21,058 nucleotides of DNA from MAG-120802 sp049430265 (lineage in GTDB: Bacteria > Actinomycetota > Actinomycetes > Nanopelagicales > Nanopelagicaceae), in NCBI GenBank assembly GCA_049430265.1, contig JBMTBW010000013.1, forward strand, positions 1 to 21,058, given 5' to 3'. The notes under the pieces are model-generated. The model had not been told where the DNA came from. It made no database searches and saw only the letters and a list, made by a program, of their open reading frames with translations. Of this stretch, positions 1-7,411 are shown piece by piece. Each line of letters starts with the position of its first letter. Positions within the stretch are counted from its first letter, which is position 1. The position numbers and the translations under genes are program-made.

Positions 1-644
1 AGATTTCTCTCCCTTAAAGCCCGAAAAGCGTTATCTAACGTAGCCCCGGTGGTCAGTACATCATCGATGAGCAAGATTGGTCTTTCCCTTACTAAATCAT
101 CACTTATAAGCCTAAAGGCACTGGCCATATTGCTCTGGCGCGCAGTATAGGAAAGCTTGCTCTGATCTCTAACGCTCTTCTGATGAATCAAGAGTTCCTT
201 CCAGCGCCAGCGCACTCCATTTTTTTGCTTTTGCAGCTCAACTAATTTATCAAGGATTGGGTGGAGAAAAGATCCACCTCTTCTTCTTATCGCAGTTCTG
301 CTTGAGGGAATAGGTACCAATAGAGAGTGCGAAATACTTAGCGCTGGATTATCTAATTCAAATTTCTCTAAAGCAGTACTTAAAGCTTTTGCCATCCAAA
401 ATTGTGCGACTCTATTTCTACTCTCTTTGGCTTGAATTACAATTCTAGAACTTGCTGCGTTATAAGCAAGGGTTGAATTAACTGCTAAACCTTTGACATA
501 TCGCCGCTGCACAGGTGCAAGCCAAAACTGCTGACACTTTAAACAAAGTGGTGCAAACTCAACTTGACAGTAAATACATATTTTTGGAAAGACTAATGAG
601 GTTAGAGCTGAGAATATTCCTTCTTTTCTTTTATCAAAGTCCAC
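1..644 (-). CDS. comF: ComF family phosphoribosyltransferase-like protein (partial, 3' end beyond the window)
   Basis: I translated this by hand. A GTG at 644-642 opens a frame that stays open to the window edge, about 214 codons. The N-terminus has two CxxC pairs (ICIYCQ and LCLKCQQ), the zinc-finger part of ComF proteins. Near the visible C-terminal end is ILLIDDVLTTGATL, the PRPP-binding signature of type I phosphoribosyltransferases. In competent bacteria ComF helps bring single-stranded DNA into the cytoplasm; in actinobacteria its role is not settled. The gene follows mtrB by 47 nt on the same strand, the usual place for comF in actinobacteria except that lpqB normally lies between. No clear Shine-Dalgarno precedes the GTG, and an overlapping ATG six bases upstream is in a frame that soon stops. 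Identity is secure; the exact start is less so. Confidence 0.9.
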   Translation of the reverse strand, partial: MDFDKRKEGIFSALTSLVFPKICIYCQVEFAPLCLKCQQFWLAPVQRRYVKGLAVNSTLAYNAASSRIVIQAKESRNRVAQFWMAKALSTALEKFELDNPALSISHSLLVPIPSSRTAIRRRGGSFLHPILDKLVELQKQKNGVRWRWKELLIHQKSVRDQSKLSYTARQSNMASAFRLISDDLVRERPILLIDDVLTTGATLDNAFRALRERN

Positions 645-691
645 TTAGACATTTTTAGCAAAGCATGTGAATAAACTAAGTGCTTAGAACT

Positions 692-2230
692 TCAATGTGT
701 GGGTAACTCAGCTATGGGAACTTCAGTTATGGGTTGACCTTGAGTCAATGGAAGAGTCAAAACAAATTGTGCGCCAGCGCCTAGCTCTGACCAGAGTTTG
801 ATATCGCCGCCATGAAGATTTGCATCCTCTCTAGCAATTGATAAGCCAAGGCCTGTTCCACCTCTAATGCGAGAGCGCGACGGATCTGCGCGCCAGAAAC
901 GATCAAAGACTCGCTCTAGGTGATGTGTGGCAATGCCAACTCCATAATCTCTAACTGCAAGTGAAACTGCGCTCGAACTAGCCTTGACTGTTAAGTCCAC
1001 GGGATTTCCTTCAGCATGATCAATCGCATTTCCTAATAAATTGCGCATAATCCGCTCAATACGTCGCGAATCCCCATCAATTAAAACTTCATCCTCTGGG
1101 ACATCGATTCGAATTTCCACATCTCTTTGCTTCGCATCCATCGCTAAATCTTCTACGCAGCGATTAACTAGCTTAACTAGATCAATTTTTGACAGAGACA
1201 AAGTGGCAACTTGAGCATCAAAGCGGCTGACCTCTAAAAGATCAGTTAATAGCTCTTCGAAGCGATCTATCTGAGAGAGCAGAAGTTCAGCACTCCTTGC
1301 AATAGTTGGATCAAATCCCTCTCTAGCTGCAAAAATCACATCAGATGCCATACGAATAGTTGTTAGTGGAGTTCGCAGCTCATGCGAGACATCAGAGACA
1401 AATCTCTGCTGAAGTCTTGAGAGATTCTCTAGACGAGTAATCTGCTTGGCAAGAGTATCTGCCATATCATTGAAAGCAGTCCCAAGTCTGGCAACTTCAT
1501 CACTTCCTTTAACTTGCATTCTCTTTAAAAGGTCGCCTGCGGAAAGTTGCTCAGCTACTTCAGCGGCATACCTGACGGGCTTAATAACTTGCCTTAAAAC
1601 TACTGAGGCAATAACCATAATCAACGCCATCAGAATGAGCCCTGTGCCCCACATCGAACGACCAATGAGATCAATGGTTTGCTGCTGGGATGAAAAGTCA
1701 AAGAGTACATACATTTCATAGCGACCTACAGACTTAATATCTATACGATGACCAACAGCAACTCCAGCAACGCTCTCTCCATTGAAATACTGTAAGTTGG
1801 TGCGCTGCCAATGAATCTCATCATCTTCTTTAACGAGTTGCCTTAACTCGCTTGGAATTGAAGATGGTTCAAGGAAGTTTGAAGTAGATCTTGAGGGAAT
1901 GCCAGCAACCCTTTTGCCAGTGCTACTAAGAAGTGCAATCTCTCGGCCCGAGGCTTTTGCACTGACATTTGTAGACTTAACAATTTCATCGACAATTGTT
2001 TTGTAATCGGTATTTTTATTGAGGCTACCAATTAAAAATCGATAGTCAGCATATTGAATTGCAGCTTCACCTTCAGAAATTGCTGCCGAAATCTTCTCTT
2101 CAATAATCCCATCAGAGATGCGGTTATAGAGGTTGGAGCCAAGAAAATAGATTAAAGCTATCGATATAACGCTTGATACTGAAAATACTTTTCTAAATAA
2201 AGAGGTTCTAAAGTATTGGGTTATCTTCAC
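692..2230 (-). CDS. mtrB: MtrB-type sensor histidine kinase
   Basis: A membrane histidine kinase of 512 residues that should phosphorylate the response regulator encoded just upstream. Visible parts in order: membrane segment about residues 16-33; extracytoplasmic sensor region about 34-190; second membrane segment about 192-212; HAMP linker about 213-265; HisKA domain with FVSDVSHELRTPLT, phospho-acceptor His283; and an ATPase domain with the N box (RNLLGNAIDHA), DYGVGI, FWRADPSRSR and GGTGLGLSIA motifs. In mycobacteria and corynebacteria MtrB responds to envelope or osmotic state and controls cell-wall and division genes. The start is GTG at 2230, 14 nt after the mtrA stop, without a strong ribosome site, so translation probably depends on mtrA. 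The name rests on family and on the mtrA partner. LpqB, the lipoprotein partner usually encoded next, is absent. Confidence 0.93.
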   Translation of the reverse strand: MKITQYFRTSLFRKVFSVSSVISIALIYFLGSNLYNRISDGIIEEKISAAISEGEAAIQYADYRFLIGSLNKNTDYKTIVDEIVKSTNVSAKASGREIALLSSTGKRVAGIPSRSTSNFLEPSSIPSELRQLVKEDDEIHWQRTNLQYFNGESVAGVAVGHRIDIKSVGRYEMYVLFDFSSQQQTIDLIGRSMWGTGLILMALIMVIASVVLRQVIKPVRYAAEVAEQLSAGDLLKRMQVKGSDEVARLGTAFNDMADTLAKQITRLENLSRLQQRFVSDVSHELRTPLTTIRMASDVIFAAREGFDPTIARSAELLLSQIDRFEELLTDLLEVSRFDAQVATLSLSKIDLVKLVNRCVEDLAMDAKQRDVEIRIDVPEDEVLIDGDSRRIERIMRNLLGNAIDHAEGNPVDLTVKASSSAVSLAVRDYGVGIATHHLERVFDRFWRADPSRSRIRGGTGLGLSIAREDANLHGGDIKLWSELGAGAQFVLTLPLTQGQPITEVPIAELPTH

Positions 2231-2244
2231 TTTTTTCAGAGTCT

Positions 2245-2934
2245 CTAACTTCTATTACCTAGCGCGCCTGCCTTATATCCAATGCCGCGAACCGTGCCAA
2301 TGATTGTGGGATTTTCAGGGTCATGTTCAATCTTGGCGCGCAACCTTTGAATATGAACATTGACTAAACGGGTATCGGTTGAGTGGCGATATCCCCACAC
2401 TTCACCAAGTAAAGCTTCTCGAGTAAAAACTCTTCCTGGCTCTTTCGCAAGGGAAACTAAGAGATCAAATTCAAGACGCGTTAAAGGAATCTCTTTTCCT
2501 GCTCGAGTGACTGTGTGCTCCACAATATCAATAGCTAAATCACCGATAGTAAGAGTGCTTGAGATCTCCCCTCCTGTTCTACGCAGCCTTGTTCTAATTC
2601 GTGCTACTAACTCTGATGGCTTAAATGGCTTGACCATGTAGTCATCAGCGCCTGCTTCAAGCCCTCTAACAATGTCATGGGTATCACTCTTTGCAGTGAG
2701 CATCACGATTGGTACCCGCATAGAGTGTTTACGAATCTCTTTACACACTTCAATTCCATCAAGACCAGGAAGCATGATGTCAAGTAAAACTAAATCTGGC
2801 GGATTATTGCGAAAGACTTCAAGTACTTCATCGCCCCGACTAACGAGGTCGACTTCAATACCTACGCCATTTAGAACAATTCCCAACATTTCGGCAAGGT
2901 CTTGATCGTCATCAACGACCATTACCGAAGTCAT
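2245..2934 (-). CDS. mtrA: MtrA-type response regulator (OmpR/PhoB family)
   Basis: A 229-residue DNA-binding response regulator. The receiver domain (about 1-120) has the acidic pair DDD at residues 8-10, the phospho-acceptor Asp52 in LVLLDIMLPG, the conserved Thr in MLTAKSD and the Lys in YMVKPFKP. The winged-helix domain (about 130-225) has the OmpR pattern LTRLEFDLLVSLAKEPGRVFTREALL and ends RLRAKIEHDPENPTIIGTVRGIGYK, very close to known MtrA proteins. In Mycobacterium MtrA links envelope and cell-cycle signals to replication and cell-wall genes. The ATG overlaps the stop of the upstream ahcY gene (TAATG), which points to translational coupling and a shared transcript. The tmk gene that sits between sahH and mtrA in Mycobacterium tuberculosis is not here. 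Confidence 0.95.
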   Translation of the reverse strand: MTSVMVVDDDQDLAEMLGIVLNGVGIEVDLVSRGDEVLEVFRNNPPDLVLLDIMLPGLDGIEVCKEIRKHSMRVPIVMLTAKSDTHDIVRGLEAGADDYMVKPFKPSELVARIRTRLRRTGGEISSTLTIGDLAIDIVEHTVTRAGKEIPLTRLEFDLLVSLAKEPGRVFTREALLGEVWGYRHSTDTRLVNVHIQRLRAKIEHDPENPTIIGTVRGIGYKAGALGNRS

Positions 2935-4214
2935 TAGCTACCGTGCTTCCAAGAGTTTAGATATTCATTCTGAATTGGAGTCAAAGTATCAATAGTTGCA
3001 CCCATTGACTTCAATTTCAGACGAGCTACTTCTTTATCAATTTCAACTGGAACCATATGTACTCCAGCGCCAAGTCCCTTTGCGCTCTTTACCAACCACT
3101 CAGCGGTAAGAGCTTGATCGGAAAATGACATATCCATAACAACAGCAGGGTGTCCCTCTGCAGCTCCTAGATTTACTAGACGGCCTTCAGCAATTAGAAG
3201 GATTCTTCGCCCATTTCCTAGTCGGTACTCATCGGTTTGATGGCGAATCTTTGGGTTTTTCTGTGAATTACTCTCAAGCCAGGCCACATCAATTTCAATA
3301 TCAAAGTGACCAGCATTAGCCAAGATTGCTCCATCTTTCATTAATTGGAAGTGCTCGGCTGCAATAACGGTGCGATTGCCAGTGACAGTAATAAAAATAT
3401 CTCCTACTTTTGCTGCCTCTGCCATCGGCATTACGCGATATCCCTGCATCAGGGCATCAAGTGCTTTAGTTGGATCAATCTCAGTAATTACAACTTCGGC
3501 GCCCATTCCTCTAGCGCGCTCGGCTACTCCCTTGCCGCAATAACCGAAACCAGAAACTACAAATACTTTTCCAGCAATTAATTGATTTGTAGCACGAAAA
3601 ATTGCATCAATAGTTGATTGGCCTGTGCCATAGCGATTATCAAACATATGCTTGGTATCGGTGTCATTAACAGCAATCATTGGGAAAGTTAGTGCGCCAT
3701 CTTTTGCCATCTGCTGAAGACGAATTACTCCAGTAGTTGTCTCCTCACATCCTCCAGTGATATTTGGAAGTAGTTCAGTTCTTGTGGTGTGTAGGGTGTT
3801 TACCAAGTCGCATCCATCATCGAAGACTTGGTGCGGAGCAATATCAAGAGCAGCATTAATATGTGAGTAATAGCCATCACGATCAACTGCGTTTCTGGCA
3901 AATACGCTAATTCCATATTCATAAACCAGAGCTGCTGCTGTGTCATCTTGAGTTGAGAGTGGATTAGAAGCACATAGCGCAAGCTCTGCCCCTCCAGCTT
4001 TTAGAGTTCTCATCAGATTGGCAGTCTCGGTTGTTACATGCATGCAGGCAGCAAAGCGAACACCTTTAAATGGCTGCTCTTTTTCAAATCTCTCTCTGAT
4101 TTGAGCAAGTACTGGCATATTGCGCTCAGCCCATTCAATCCGCTTCTTTCCTTCAGCAGCAAGTGAAGCATTGGCAATGTCATGTTTTGGCGTAGTCATA
4201 GTTGTTGGATTCAC
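2934..4214 (-). CDS. ahcY: adenosylhomocysteinase (S-adenosyl-L-homocysteine hydrolase), short form
   Basis: Cytoplasmic NAD-dependent enzyme splitting S-adenosylhomocysteine into adenosine and homocysteine, relieving methyltransferases of product inhibition. Recognised by MHVTTETANLMRTLKAGGAE (His59), ASNPLSTQDD, GGCEETTTGV (about 154-163), NDTDTKH (183-189), the Rossmann glycine loop SGFGYCGKG (221-229) and ANAGHFDIEID. At 426 residues it lacks the roughly 40-residue insertion of the approximately 490-residue mycobacterial enzyme. It ends in NEYLNSWKHGS rather than the usual HYRY tail, so it resembles the archaeal/Thermotoga-type short form. The start is GTG at 4214 with AGGAG 10 nt upstream; the ATG five codons later would be 25 nt from that site. 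The gene follows manB by 53 nt and overlaps mtrA by one base. Confidence 0.95.
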   Translation of the reverse strand: MNPTTMTTPKHDIANASLAAEGKKRIEWAERNMPVLAQIRERFEKEQPFKGVRFAACMHVTTETANLMRTLKAGGAELALCASNPLSTQDDTAAALVYEYGISVFARNAVDRDGYYSHINAALDIAPHQVFDDGCDLVNTLHTTRTELLPNITGGCEETTTGVIRLQQMAKDGALTFPMIAVNDTDTKHMFDNRYGTGQSTIDAIFRATNQLIAGKVFVVSGFGYCGKGVAERARGMGAEVVITEIDPTKALDALMQGYRVMPMAEAAKVGDIFITVTGNRTVIAAEHFQLMKDGAILANAGHFDIEIDVAWLESNSQKNPKIRHQTDEYRLGNGRRILLIAEGRLVNLGAAEGHPAVVMDMSFSDQALTAEWLVKSAKGLGAGVHMVPVEIDKEVARLKLKSMGATIDTLTPIQNEYLNSWKHGS

Positions 4215-4267
4215 TTAAATTTCTCTCCTGATGGGTTTAGAGCTTGCCTCTGATTAGAAGGCGTAGT

Positions 4268-5656
4268 TTACCCGTTTCTTATTAACTGCAAGACCAGATC
4301 TCGCATGGAAGCCATCTGCTCTTGGGTATCTGCCTCAACATTTAGCCTTAATAACGGCTCAGTATTTGAAGACCTAAGGTTAAACCACCAACTCTTAGCG
4401 TTAACAGTGAGACCATCAAGCTCATCAAAAGTTAAGCCTGGCTCATAATCTTTAAAGTGGGACTTGATCTTATCTATCGCTTTGCCCTGATCAACAACGG
4501 TTGTATTTATCTCACCGCTTAGGCTGTATCGATTAAAGCTCTGCATTAACTCAGATAGCGGAATCTGACTTTCAAGAAGTGCTGCTATTGCATGAAGGGC
4601 AGCAAGCATTCCAGAGTCGGCTGACCAAAAGTCTTTAAAATAAAAATGTCCTGAATGCTCTCCCCCAAAGACTGCGCCTTCATCTGCCATCATCTGTTTT
4701 ATATATGAGTGTCCAACTCTAGAGCGAAGCGGTCTACCACCTGACTCAGCAATTACTTCAGGAACAGCTTTGGAGCTAATTAAGTTATAGATAATTGACG
4801 CACCTGGATTTTTAACAAGTTCTCGTTTTGCAATTAGCGCAGTTAAGGCAGACGGTGAGACAAGATTTCCTTTTTCATCAACTAAGAAACAGCGATCAGC
4901 ATCTCCATCAAATGCCAAACCAATATCTGAGCCTTTCTCCCTTACTAGATTTTGTAGATCAACTAAATTTTTAGGATCGATCGGATTTGCCTCGTGATTT
5001 GGAAAACTCCCATCTAATTCAAAATAGATACCATCAACGATTGCATTAATCCCTCGCATAACTGCAGGCGCGGTAAGCCCTCCCATCCCATTTCCCGCAT
5101 CAATTGCAATCCGTAGCGGTCTGGATTGAAAATCTGGCGCAAAAGACTTCTCTGGAAAGAGTGAGAATAGAAACTTAACGTAATCGGCTAGTAAATCTTG
5201 GCTCCGCTCTTTTCCCATAGGGCGATTTGGAATGGGAAATCCTTGAGCGATTGCCGATTTAATCCAAGCCAGCCCTGACTCTTGGCCAATTGGCTTAGCC
5301 CCGCTCCTACATAGCTTTATTCCATTGTATTGCGCTGGGTTATGGCTAGCAGTAAACATTGCTCCCGGCATATTGAGAGCTCCTGATGCAAAATAGAGTT
5401 GATCAGTAGAGCAAAGTCCAATTCGAATTACATCAAGTCCTTGTGAGGTTATGCCATCTGAAAATGCAGTAGCTAAATCAGGAGATGATGGGCGCATATC
5501 TTCTCCCACAACAATGGTTGCTGGCTCGCGCTCTCGTTCAATAAATTTAGCAAAAGCGATTCCAAGTGCAAAGGTGAAGTCAGCGCTTATCTCTTCATCA
5601 ACCAGGCCACGAATGTCATAGGCCTTAATTACTTTATCAAGCAGCTCTTGATCCAC
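4268..5656 (-). CDS. manB: phosphomannomutase / phosphoglucomutase (ManB type)
   Basis: Alpha-D-phosphohexomutase of 462 residues interconverting mannose-6-phosphate and mannose-1-phosphate, possibly also the glucose phosphates. All four active-site loops are visible: the phosphoserine loop TASHNP at 102-107 (Ser104), the metal loop DGDADR at 250-255, the sugar loop GEHSGH at 332-337 and the phosphate loop RSSNTEPLLR at 428-437. The length is normal. In Mycobacterium tuberculosis the corresponding gene (Rv3257c) supplies mannose-1-phosphate for GDP-mannose; a matching guanylyltransferase gene (manC) lies at 11029-12006 in this window, which supports the mannose role over a purely glucose one. 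The start is GTG at 5656, 18 nt after the DUF3499 stop, with only a weak ribosome site, so it is probably co-transcribed with its upstream neighbour. Confidence 0.9.
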   Translation of the reverse strand: MDQELLDKVIKAYDIRGLVDEEISADFTFALGIAFAKFIEREREPATIVVGEDMRPSSPDLATAFSDGITSQGLDVIRIGLCSTDQLYFASGALNMPGAMFTASHNPAQYNGIKLCRSGAKPIGQESGLAWIKSAIAQGFPIPNRPMGKERSQDLLADYVKFLFSLFPEKSFAPDFQSRPLRIAIDAGNGMGGLTAPAVMRGINAIVDGIYFELDGSFPNHEANPIDPKNLVDLQNLVREKGSDIGLAFDGDADRCFLVDEKGNLVSPSALTALIAKRELVKNPGASIIYNLISSKAVPEVIAESGGRPLRSRVGHSYIKQMMADEGAVFGGEHSGHFYFKDFWSADSGMLAALHAIAALLESQIPLSELMQSFNRYSLSGEINTTVVDQGKAIDKIKSHFKDYEPGLTFDELDGLTVNAKSWWFNLRSSNTEPLLRLNVEADTQEQMASMRDLVLQLIRNG

Positions 5657-5674
5657 TATTAAATCTTAGCGCTC

Positions 5675-6061
5675 TTACTTATTATCTGGAATTGCGCGAA
5701 GATGGCCACGACGACCAACTTCAGGAGTTACTGCCTTTGGCGCTATCTCTTCAGCAAAACTCTGGCGAATTGCATCAGCAATTGCGATTAAATCTTCTGG
5801 AGATGGTTCAACTATTTCTCGATCAGGATTATGTTCAATAACGCTCCAGCCTTGCGGCACAGTTAATTTAGCTGAGTGCTCAATACAGAGATCATAGGCA
5901 TGTGGTTCAACATATGTTGAAAGTGGTCCGATCAGCGCTGTGGAGTCAGAGTAGATATAGGTAAGAGTTTTAATTGCATGTGCGCTACATCCAGATCGCG
6001 TGCATCGTCTTCCAACAGCGCTAGGGCGAGAATTTGGCCTTGAGCTATTAGTTGATGACAT
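5675..6061 (-). CDS. DUF3499 family protein
   Basis: A 128-residue protein of unknown function that I recognise as DUF3499, nearly universal in actinobacteria and placed beside the phosphomannomutase (compare Rv3258c). The conserved core is CTRSGCSAHAIKTLTYIYSD, then PLSTYVEPHAYDLCIEHSAKLTVPQGW. Cysteines in CxxxxC and the CxxH near residue 80 could bind a metal; that is inference. The N-terminal 17 residues are Ser/Arg/Pro-rich and the C-terminus (GRRGHLRAIPDNK) is basic, both less conserved. The start is the ATG at 6061, with no good Shine-Dalgarno. It has no signal peptide or membrane segment, so it is presumably cytoplasmic. Confidence 0.88.
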   Translation of the reverse strand: MSSTNSSRPNSRPSAVGRRCTRSGCSAHAIKTLTYIYSDSTALIGPLSTYVEPHAYDLCIEHSAKLTVPQGWSVIEHNPDREIVEPSPEDLIAIADAIRQSFAEEIAPKAVTPEVGRRGHLRAIPDNK

Positions 6062-6103
6062 GGCGCGAGATTAGTCGCTTACCTCCAACTTTTATGGGAT
6101 TTA

Positions 6104-7411
6104 CTAGCCGCGAGGCTGAATAACTGCAATGTCAGCAATTGGCTTTGTGGCACTCTCAAGGTTTGTACTTGGCGCTATACCAAGGCGAGCAACCCCATCA
6201 CCACTTATCCAACTCATCGCTGCAACAACCGGGGTTGCGCTACTAATAGTTAATAGCCTGGCATTTGGTGGAACTCGCCAATTAACAATCTCATCGCCTC
6301 GAATCAATTCACTATTGCTCTTGCCCTGTCTATCTCTCCAAACTATGGAGAGGATTACTCTCTCCCCGACAAAGCTAATCACTGGTTCAAGGCCATAAAT
6401 ATTAAATGAAACGGTATTAAAGCTCTGGCTTGGAGCGCTCCAAGAAAAGTCTGAAACTGATCCGCTCTTAACCTCAGATAGAACCGATGCAACTACCTCC
6501 TCAGTTGCGCTCACTTTTAGAGCAAATGCTTTACTACCGAAATCAACGCTGCTTAGATCAATATCTGTAACTTCGCGAGCATTAAGTGATATCTCGCCAA
6601 TTTCAACCGGAACATAGACGCCATCAGGTGAGATGATTTCAACGCTAGCGCTAGCATCAACTTCTCCAACGCTCATCAGCCTCAAGGTATGTTTAATCGA
6701 GCTACTAGAACCCAGTTTGACGGCAAGACCTGCAATTACTAATTCTTTACCTGCCTCTGATATTGCCGGAACAAAGTCTCCACCGATGTTGCTTAATCCG
6801 CGCACTCGCTCATCTAATAGATATGAAGTTATGCGACCACTTCGAGTTTCAACCTTTAAAACTATTCGCTCAGAACCAGGTGAGAGCGAGTCGATTCGAA
6901 CAACTTTCTCAGATGATGCTTTAACTGTTACTGGAAGGCTCTGACTAGCCCCACTTTCAGAGTAAGCGGTTAGATCAATTAGGGCATCGCTCAAACCACT
7001 ATTGATCATAATTAACTTTGATTGACTGGTGACATTAGCTGTACCACCAACAAACCAATTTATCGGGCCGCTAATGGTGCAGGTAGCAGCGCTACTCCAC
7101 TTGCCAGATCTGGTCATAATTACATTGGTATTTGCAGGATTTCCAGCCACCAAAATTGCTCCACGATTAAGTGGATAGCTTCCCGAGCCATTCTTCTTTA
7201 GCTCTACATTTGGCTGATTGATATTTCTTATCTCAATATTTTTAGTCGCAAGCAGGGCAGTTGCTTTCGCTCCAGATACTCCGGCAGGACACGCCGTTGC
7301 TGGATATGACTGAGTAACAACAGAATTAGAAGAGCTCTGAGGCAGCAGGTGAGCAATATGGGCAATTATGATAAAAATCAAAAGTGCAAAGCTGGCGCGC
7401 GTCTCTTTCAT
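6104..7411 (-). CDS. DUF5719-like secreted or membrane-anchored protein
   Basis: A 435-residue protein with one hydrophobic segment at about residues 8-26 behind a short basic N-terminus, so an uncleaved anchor or signal peptide. The rest is Ser/Val/Thr-rich with beta-sheet-like alternation and no membrane segments. Actinobacteria commonly carry a DUF5719 gene between DUF3499 and the large glycosyltransferase, and this protein fits in position, size and topology; I did not recognise a catalytic motif. Its ATG overlaps the glycosyltransferase stop (ATGA), implying coupled translation and probably joint work at the cell surface. The N-terminal mature part has CPAGVSG and a later TCTISG, so one disulfide is possible. 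The family name rests partly on context; function is unknown. Confidence 0.65.
   Translation of the reverse strand: MKETRASFALLIFIIIAHIAHLLPQSSSNSVVTQSYPATACPAGVSGAKATALLATKNIEIRNINQPNVELKKNGSGSYPLNRGAILVAGNPANTNVIMTRSGKWSSAATCTISGPINWFVGGTANVTSQSKLIMINSGLSDALIDLTAYSESGASQSLPVTVKASSEKVVRIDSLSPGSERIVLKVETRSGRITSYLLDERVRGLSNIGGDFVPAISEAGKELVIAGLAVKLGSSSSIKHTLRLMSVGEVDASASVEIISPDGVYVPVEIGEISLNAREVTDIDLSSVDFGSKAFALKVSATEEVVASVLSEVKSGSVSDFSWSAPSQSFNTVSFNIYGLEPVISFVGERVILSIVWRDRQGKSNSELIRGDEIVNWRVPPNARLLTISSATPVVAAMSWISGDGVARLGIAPSTNLESATKPIADIAVIQPRG

Noticed and set aside
1446..1721. 91-codon plus-strand frame inside mtrB
   Set aside because: It is antisense to the HAMP and second membrane part of mtrB; composition mirrors the real gene and no start signal is present.
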